DNA of 64,000 bases from Pseudomonas sp. ANT_H4 (lineage in GTDB: Bacteria > Pseudomonadota > Gammaproteobacteria > Pseudomonadales > Pseudomonadaceae): positions 1 through 64,000 of the forward strand of contig NZ_VOBG01000004.1 in assembly GCF_008369295.1 (NCBI RefSeq), read 5' to 3'. This document shows positions 60,001 through 64,000 of the stretch, in pieces. A program made the translations under genes and the position numbers. Numbering within the stretch: position 1 is the stretch's first letter; each line of letters opens with the position of its first letter. The notes under the pieces are model-generated. The model was not told where the DNA came from. It made no database searches and saw only the letters and a list, made by a program, of their open reading frames with translations.

Positions 60001-60526
60001 CCTTTATATGGAAATGCTCGAACGAGCGGTGAAAGCCATCCGCAAGGGCGAGCAGCCGAACCTCGATCAACCCCTGGGCGGCGGCCCGGAAATCAACCTG
60101 CGCTTACCGGCGTTGATTCCCGAAGACTATCTGCCGGATGTCCATGCACGGCTGATCCTGTACAAACGCATTGCCTCGGCTACCGACGAAGAAGGCCTAA
60201 AAGACCTGCAAGTGGAGATGATCGACCGCTTCGGCCTGTTGCCGGAACCGACCAAGAACCTGGTGCGCCTGACCCTGCTCAAATTGCAGGCCGAGCAGTT
60301 GGGGATCAAGAAGGTCGACGCCGGCCCTCAGGGCGGGCGCATCGAGTTTGAGGCGCAAACCCCGGTGGACCCGTTGGTACTGATCAAGTTGATTCAGGGC
60401 CAGCCCAACCGCTACAAGTTCGAAGGGGCTACGCTGTTCAAGTTCATGGTGCCGATGGAACGCGCCGAAGAGCGCTTTAATACATTGGAGGCGCTGTTTG
60501 AGCGACTCATCCCGAAATCTGCTTGA
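57077..60526 (+). CDS. mfd: Transcription-repair coupling factor Mfd
   Basis: The 1149-residue ATPase removes RNA polymerase stalled at DNA lesions and recruits UvrA. Order visible: UvrB-like N-terminal domains (1-340; DWETLPYDLFSPHQDIISQR), RNA polymerase-interacting domain (about 480-560; VHIDHGVGRYLGLQ, MEYAEGAKLYVPVANL), helicase motor with Walker A GDVGFGKTEVAMRAAF and DEEH box, TRG motif region (LHQLRGRVGRSHHQAYAYLL) and the C-terminal UvrA-masking domain. It starts with GTG 57077 after GGAG. Confidence 0.96.
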   Translation: MPVLRLPLLPAAAGKQHWGNLPGAALSLAIAEAASAAKRFTLLLTADSQSAERLEQELSFFAPDLPVLHFPDWETLPYDLFSPHQDIISQRIASLYRLPELAHGVLVVPITTALHRLAPTKFLLGSSLVLDIGQKLDVEQMRTRLEASGYRCVDTVYEHGEFAVRGALIDLFPMGSKLPYRIDLFDDEIETLRTFDPENQRSIDKVQSIKLLPAREFPLQKDAVTRFKARFRERFDVDFRRCPIFQDLSSGITPAGIEYYLPLFFDETSTLFDYLPQDTQVFSLPGIEQAAENFWNDVRNRYEERRVDPSRPLLPPAELFLPVEDCFARLKNWPRVVASQQDVDTGVGRERFPAQALPNLAIEAKANQPLEALSNFLADFSGRVLFTAESAGRREVLLELLERLKLRPKTVDSWPDFIASKERLAITIAPLDEGLLLDNPALALIAESPLFGQRVMQRRRREKRADGNNDAVIKNLTELREGAPVVHIDHGVGRYLGLQTLEIDNQVAEFLTMEYAEGAKLYVPVANLHLIARYTGSDDALAPLHRLGSETWQKAKRKAAEQVRDVAVELLDIYARRAAREGYAFADPKADYATFSAGFAFEETPDQQTTIDAVRADMLAPKPMDRLVCGDVGFGKTEVAMRAAFIAVHGGRQVAILVPTTLLAQQHYNSFRDRFADWPVTVEVMSRFKSAKEVNAAIANLAEGKIDIVIGTHKLLSDDVKIKNLGLVIIDEEHRFGVRQKEQLKALRSEVDILTLTATPIPRTLNMAVSGMRDLSIIATPPARRLSVRTFVMEQNKSTVKEALLRELLRGGQAYYLHNDVKTIEKCAADLAELVPEARIAIGHGQMRERELEQVMSDFYHKRFNVLIASTIIETGIDVPSANTIIIERADKFGLAQLHQLRGRVGRSHHQAYAYLLTPPRQQITSDAQKRLEAIANTQDLGAGFVLATNDLEIRGAGELLGDGQSGQIQAVGFTLYMEMLERAVKAIRKGEQPNLDQPLGGGPEINLRLPALIPEDYLPDVHARLILYKRIASATDEEGLKDLQVEMIDRFGLLPEPTKNLVRLTLLKLQAEQLGIKKVDAGPQGGRIEFEAQTPVDPLVLIKLIQGQPNRYKFEGATLFKFMVPMERAEERFNTLEALFERLIPKSA

Positions 60527-60536
60527 AGGACGCCCC

Positions 60537-61106
60537 ATGCGCCTGTTCCGTATCCTGAGCCTGTTGTTGGTAGTGGTGTGTGCACCTGCGGCATTTGCCG
60601 ATAGTTTGTATCAGGTAGAAATGATCCTGGTCCGCCAGAATGCCGAGCCGGTGATCGGCAGCCGGGCGGCGCCGGAAGACTGGGACGCCGGGGCGCGACG
60701 CCTGGGCAGTGACAAAATGAGCCCGCCGCGCCTGAACAACATCGTCGACAAGCTCAACGCCGACAGCAACTACACCGTGCTATTGCACAAGGCCTGGGAA
60801 CAGAACCTCGGCGAGCAGCCGGTCAATATCGCCATCAGCGACGGTGCGGAGCAGTTCGGCCAGTTTCCCCTCCAGGGCACCCTGAAGCTGCAACTTGGGC
60901 GCTTTACCGACGTGGACGCGAGTTTCTGGATCAACCAGTTCGACAACAATGGCAACGTAACCGCCAGCGAACACCTCAAGCAAACCAGCCACACCAAGAA
61001 CAACCAGCTCAACTACCTGGATAACGGCCAGTTGGCGCTGCTGATCAAGATCACTTCGCTGACCGCCAAGCCGCCCAGCGCTGCGCGGCCCGATGTTCAG
61101 GACTGA
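60537..61106 (+). CDS. CsiV-family periplasmic protein
   Basis: The 189-residue protein has a signal peptide (FRILSLLLVVVCAPAAFA) and then DSLYQVEMILVRQ, the start of the CsiV family of conserved periplasmic proteins; LGRFTDVDASFWINQ also fits. CsiV of Shewanella-type bacteria was linked to cell shape/surface functions; the role in Pseudomonas is not established. It follows mfd by ten bases with GAAGGA before ATG 60537, so it may be cotranscribed. Confidence 0.8.
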   Translation: MRLFRILSLLLVVVCAPAAFADSLYQVEMILVRQNAEPVIGSRAAPEDWDAGARRLGSDKMSPPRLNNIVDKLNADSNYTVLLHKAWEQNLGEQPVNIAISDGAEQFGQFPLQGTLKLQLGRFTDVDASFWINQFDNNGNVTASEHLKQTSHTKNNQLNYLDNGQLALLIKITSLTAKPPSAARPDVQD

Positions 61107-61115
61107 TCCAGCACC

Positions 61116-63809
61116 ATGCCCCTGACGTCGTCGCTGACCAAACCCCTGGCCCCTTCGTGGGCCAATCGTTTCAAAGAGCAAAGCCTGGAGCGTGGCCGGC
61201 GCTACGCCCTGGAAAACCGCGTGCGCATCGTCGAATCCGGCGACAGCACCATCATCGCCAGTTGCGAAGGCTCCGGCGGCAACGTCTATCGCCAGACCAT
61301 CTCGTTGCGCGAGTCCACCAAGGGCATGCTGATCCTGGTGGACAGCCGCTGCACCTGCCCTGTGCATACCAACTGCAAACACATTGCGGCGGTGCTGCTT
61401 AAAGTCCAGGAAACCCTGGCCTACCCGGCGGCGGCACAGGATGCCGAGTTGCTGGAGAAGCTCCAGGCAGTGCTGGATAACCGCGTGGTGCTGCCGCAAG
61501 TGGTGCTGGATAACGTGCAGCCCATCCCGCGATTGTGGCTGGCCAGTATCGAGTTCAGCGCCTTCGAGCCGCGTAACGGCAAGATGCAGCGTTATATCCA
61601 GCATCGCGCGGCGCTGTCCTTCAACTACCAGGGCAACTACGTCAGCGGCCAGAAGAACGCCGACATCATTGTCCGCCAGGAAACGCAAAGCCTGCGAATC
61701 AAGCGCCACCCCGAGGTCGAACAGCAATTTCGCGAACAACTGCGCCTGCTCGGCTTCAAGATCGCCACCCGCCAGAGCAAGGCTCTGCCGGAAAGTGCAG
61801 GCGAACTGTTCGAGATGGTCAACGACAGCGCTTGGCTGAATTTCACCCTTAATGCTTCACCCGGATTACGGGCCCAGTGTTGGGAGTTGCAGATCGATGA
61901 GGATTTCGGCTTCGACCTCAGCACCGTGGACGACTGGTACGCCACCGTCGACGAAGTGCCGGAGCGCGACTGGTTCGACCTGGAACTGGGGATCATCGTT
62001 AACGGCGAACGGCTGAGCCTGCTGCCAATCCTGTTGAACCTGATGCGTTCCCACACCGAAATCCTCAATCCGGAAAAACTTGCCCGCAGGCGCGATGACG
62101 AGCTGATTCTGGTCAACATTCCCGGCCTACCCAATGGCGGCCACGGCCCGCTGCAAGTGGCGCTGCCCTATGGCCGGCTGAAACCGGTGCTGGCCACCCT
62201 TGGCGAGTTTTACCTGCAAGAGCCCGGCGCCACCACCTTGCGCCTGGCCAAGGCTGACGCGATTCGCCTCAACCCACTGGAAGACCTGCCACTGCAATGG
62301 GAAGGCGGTGATCAGATCCGCAACTTCGCCCAGCGGCTGCGGGACATCAAGGACTTCGCCGTTGTCGCGCCGCAGGACTTGAACGCAACCTTGCGTCCCT
62401 ATCAGCTGGAAGGCCTGAGCTGGATGCAGTCGCTGCGGCAACTGGAAGTGGGCGGGATTCTTGCGGATGACATGGGCCTGGGTAAAACCCTGCAAACCCT
62501 GGCGCATATTCTCATCGAGAAAATCGCCGGGCGCCTGGACCGGCCGTGCATGGTGGTGATGCCCACCAGCCTGATCCCCAACTGGCTCGATGAAGCGGCG
62601 CACTTCACCCCGCAGCTCAAGGTGCTCGCGCTGTACGGTGCCGGGCGCAAGAAACATTTCCCGCAACTGCAGGACTATGACCTGCTGCTGACGACCTACG
62701 CCCTGCTGCCCAAGGACATCGAGCAACTGGCCGCCCAGCCCCTGCACGTATTGATCCTCGACGAAGCGCAGTACATCAAGAACCCCAACAGCAAGGCTGC
62801 CCAGGCCGCCCGCGAGCTGAATGCCCGCCAGCGCCTGTGCCTGAGTGGCACGCCGCTGGAAAACCACTTGGGCGAACTCTGGTCGCTGTTCCACTTCCTG
62901 CTGCCGGGCTGGCTCGGTGACGTGAAAAGCTTCAACCGCGACTACCGCGTGCCCATCGAAAAGCGCGCCAGCGAGGTGCGATTACAGCACCTTAACGGCC
63001 GGATTAAACCTTTCCTACTGCGCCGTACCAAGGAACAGGTGGCCACGGAGCTGCCGCCCAAGACCGAGATCATCCACTGGGTCGAACTCAATGAGGCCCA
63101 GCGTGATGTGTATGAAACCATGCGTTTGGCGATGGACAAGAAAGTCCGCGATGAGATTACCCGCAAGGGCGTGGCCCGCAGTCAAATCATCATTCTGGAA
63201 GCGCTGCTGAAGTTGCGTCAGGTATGTTGCGATTTGCGGCTGGTGAATGACGCCACCCTGCCCGCTCGCGGCAGCAGCTCCGGCAAGCTCGACAGTTTGA
63301 TGGAAATGCTGGAGGAACTGTTTGCCGAAGGGCGCAGGATTCTGCTGTTTTCCCAATTCACCTCGATGCTCAGCCTGATCGAAATCGAACTAAAAAAGCG
63401 CGGCGTCGCCTATGCGCTGCTCACCGGCCAGACTCGGGATCGACGCACACCGGTGAAGGACTTTCAGAGCGGCAAGTTGCAGATCTTCCTAATCAGCCTC
63501 AAGGCTGGCGGCGTTGGCCTTAACCTGACGGAAGCCGATACGGTGATCCACTACGACCCATGGTGGAACCCCGCCACGGAAAACCAGGCCACCGACCGAG
63601 CGTATCGTATTGGCCAGGAGAAGCCGGTGTTCGTCTATAAGATGATCGCCCGCGGCACCGTGGAGGAAAAGATTCAGGCGCTACAGCAGGAGAAAGCTGA
63701 TCTGGCTGCAGGTGTGCTGGATGGCCGGACGACCGGGGATTGGAAATTGGGCAATGAGGATATTGAAGCGCTGTTTGCGCCGCTGCCCAATAAGCAGGAA
63801 AAGCGCTGA
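61116..63809 (+). CDS. SNF2-family helicase with SWIM zinc finger
   Basis: The 897-residue protein has an N-terminal SWIM finger (CTCPVHTNCKHIAAVL, near residues 88-103), an intermediate domain, and a SWI2/SNF2 ATPase with DDMGLGKTLQT (Walker A), LDEAQYIKN (DEAQ box), LSGTPLENHLGELWSLF, and helicase C motifs LKAGGVGLNLTEADTVIHYDPWWNPATENQATDRAYRIGQ. Bacterial proteins of this type are thought to act on DNA-protein or RNA polymerase complexes, like HepA/RapA; the target is unknown. It is ten bases after the CsiV-like gene. Confidence 0.92.
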   Translation: MPLTSSLTKPLAPSWANRFKEQSLERGRRYALENRVRIVESGDSTIIASCEGSGGNVYRQTISLRESTKGMLILVDSRCTCPVHTNCKHIAAVLLKVQETLAYPAAAQDAELLEKLQAVLDNRVVLPQVVLDNVQPIPRLWLASIEFSAFEPRNGKMQRYIQHRAALSFNYQGNYVSGQKNADIIVRQETQSLRIKRHPEVEQQFREQLRLLGFKIATRQSKALPESAGELFEMVNDSAWLNFTLNASPGLRAQCWELQIDEDFGFDLSTVDDWYATVDEVPERDWFDLELGIIVNGERLSLLPILLNLMRSHTEILNPEKLARRRDDELILVNIPGLPNGGHGPLQVALPYGRLKPVLATLGEFYLQEPGATTLRLAKADAIRLNPLEDLPLQWEGGDQIRNFAQRLRDIKDFAVVAPQDLNATLRPYQLEGLSWMQSLRQLEVGGILADDMGLGKTLQTLAHILIEKIAGRLDRPCMVVMPTSLIPNWLDEAAHFTPQLKVLALYGAGRKKHFPQLQDYDLLLTTYALLPKDIEQLAAQPLHVLILDEAQYIKNPNSKAAQAARELNARQRLCLSGTPLENHLGELWSLFHFLLPGWLGDVKSFNRDYRVPIEKRASEVRLQHLNGRIKPFLLRRTKEQVATELPPKTEIIHWVELNEAQRDVYETMRLAMDKKVRDEITRKGVARSQIIILEALLKLRQVCCDLRLVNDATLPARGSSSGKLDSLMEMLEELFAEGRRILLFSQFTSMLSLIEIELKKRGVAYALLTGQTRDRRTPVKDFQSGKLQIFLISLKAGGVGLNLTEADTVIHYDPWWNPATENQATDRAYRIGQEKPVFVYKMIARGTVEEKIQALQQEKADLAAGVLDGRTTGDWKLGNEDIEALFAPLPNKQEKR

Positions 63810-63833
63810 CTTTTACGGTGACTCTTAAACCGT

Positions 63834-63855
63834 CATCGCGGGCAAACCCGCGATG
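63834..63855. repeat. REP-like palindrome
   Basis: CATCGCGGG-CAAA-CCCGCGATG is a perfect 9-bp stem with a 4-base loop, the GCGGGCAAACCCGC core typical of intergenic REP elements in the P. fluorescens group. It lies between two convergent genes and may also help end transcription, though no T run follows. Confidence 0.7.
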
Positions 63856-63870
63856 GCTGCGACTTGGTCT

Positions 63871-64000
63871 TCAGCCAGGCAACGGAGCAAACAGCGCCTC
63901 GATGTCCCGCGGTTCCAGCTTCCAGCCCGTACTGGCGCCGCCTTCAAGCACGCCGCTGGCCAGAGCAGCTTTCTCCTGCTGCAATGCCTGAATTTTCTCC
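63871..64000 (-). CDS. Second SNF2-family helicase, C-terminal end (cut by window edge)
   Basis: The minus strand encodes 42 residues and a stop at 63871, beginning EKIQALQQEKAALASGVLEGG and ending DIEALFAPLPG. These align almost residue for residue with the end of the SNF2 protein at 61116-63809 (EKIQALQQEKADLAAGVLDGR...DIEALFAPLPN). It is therefore the tail of a paralogous helicase on the opposite strand; the rest lies past 64000. Confidence 0.85.
   Translation of the reverse strand, partial: EKIQALQQEKAALASGVLEGGASTGWKLEPRDIEALFAPLPG

Noticed and set aside
58511..60070. A 519-codon minus-strand frame opposite mfd
   Set aside because: It is antisense to the conserved helicase domain of Mfd, a usual long shadow in GC-rich DNA.

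Overview
The window is chromosomal DNA of a Pseudomonas, most likely of the P. fluorescens group. Evidence is the tandem-promoter leader of a 16S rRNA gene at the left edge, the gene neighbourhoods tal-rssC-rssB-pilZ-mlaA, queF-cupredoxin-copRS and lolCDE-pilZ-ugpQ-sthA-apbE-gap-mfd-csiV (which, from memory, match two separate blocks of the P. aeruginosa PAO1 map), and the gene content overall. The assignment is by recognition only; no database search was possible.

From 607 to 36168 lies an apparently complete P2/phiCTX-like (Peduovirus-type) prophage of about 35.5 kb, inserted in the 5' end of dusA. The displaced original dusA start is left as a 22-codon stub at 559-627. The right attachment site fuses a phage-supplied start to the rest of dusA at 36084-37094. 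The order from the left is: attL, an AT-rich repeat island (851-1168), a candidate cos site (1323-1341), cargo (brnTA toxin-antitoxin and a DUF2513 gene), portal and terminase (minus strand), scaffold, capsid, small terminase, head completion, tail X, holin, endolysin, spanins, R and S, a DUF4145 moron, baseplate V-W-J-I, fibre H and its chaperone, sheath FI, tube FII, E and frameshifted E+E', tape measure T, U and D. These are followed by an exported moron and a 53-aa gene, the repressor and divergent early operon (BcepMu gp16-like, YmfL-like, Ogr-like), a toprim/helicase replication protein, a block of poorly known genes around a C5 DNA methyltransferase, a PrtN-family gene and the tyrosine integrase. 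All structural genes look intact.

The most informative sequence finding is a shared late-promoter architecture: TGTA-N11-TACA followed at fixed distance by a -10-like CASCMT hexamer, found in front of the four expected late transcription units (P-Q leftward, O, V and FI). It fits control by the Ogr-like zinc protein at 26992-27279 and implies that the P and V mRNAs begin at or next to their start codons.

To the right of the prophage are housekeeping genes: transaldolase; the RssB/RssC stress signalling pair; two PilZ proteins; MlaA; a phosphonatase-like HAD gene interrupted by an in-frame stop; QueF; a copper cupredoxin with CopRS; the LolCDE lipoprotein exporter; glycerophosphodiesterase; soluble transhydrogenase; ApbE; a citrate-type MFS transporter; glyceraldehyde-3-phosphate dehydrogenase; Mfd; a CsiV-like protein; and two convergent SNF2-family helicases, the second cut by the window edge.
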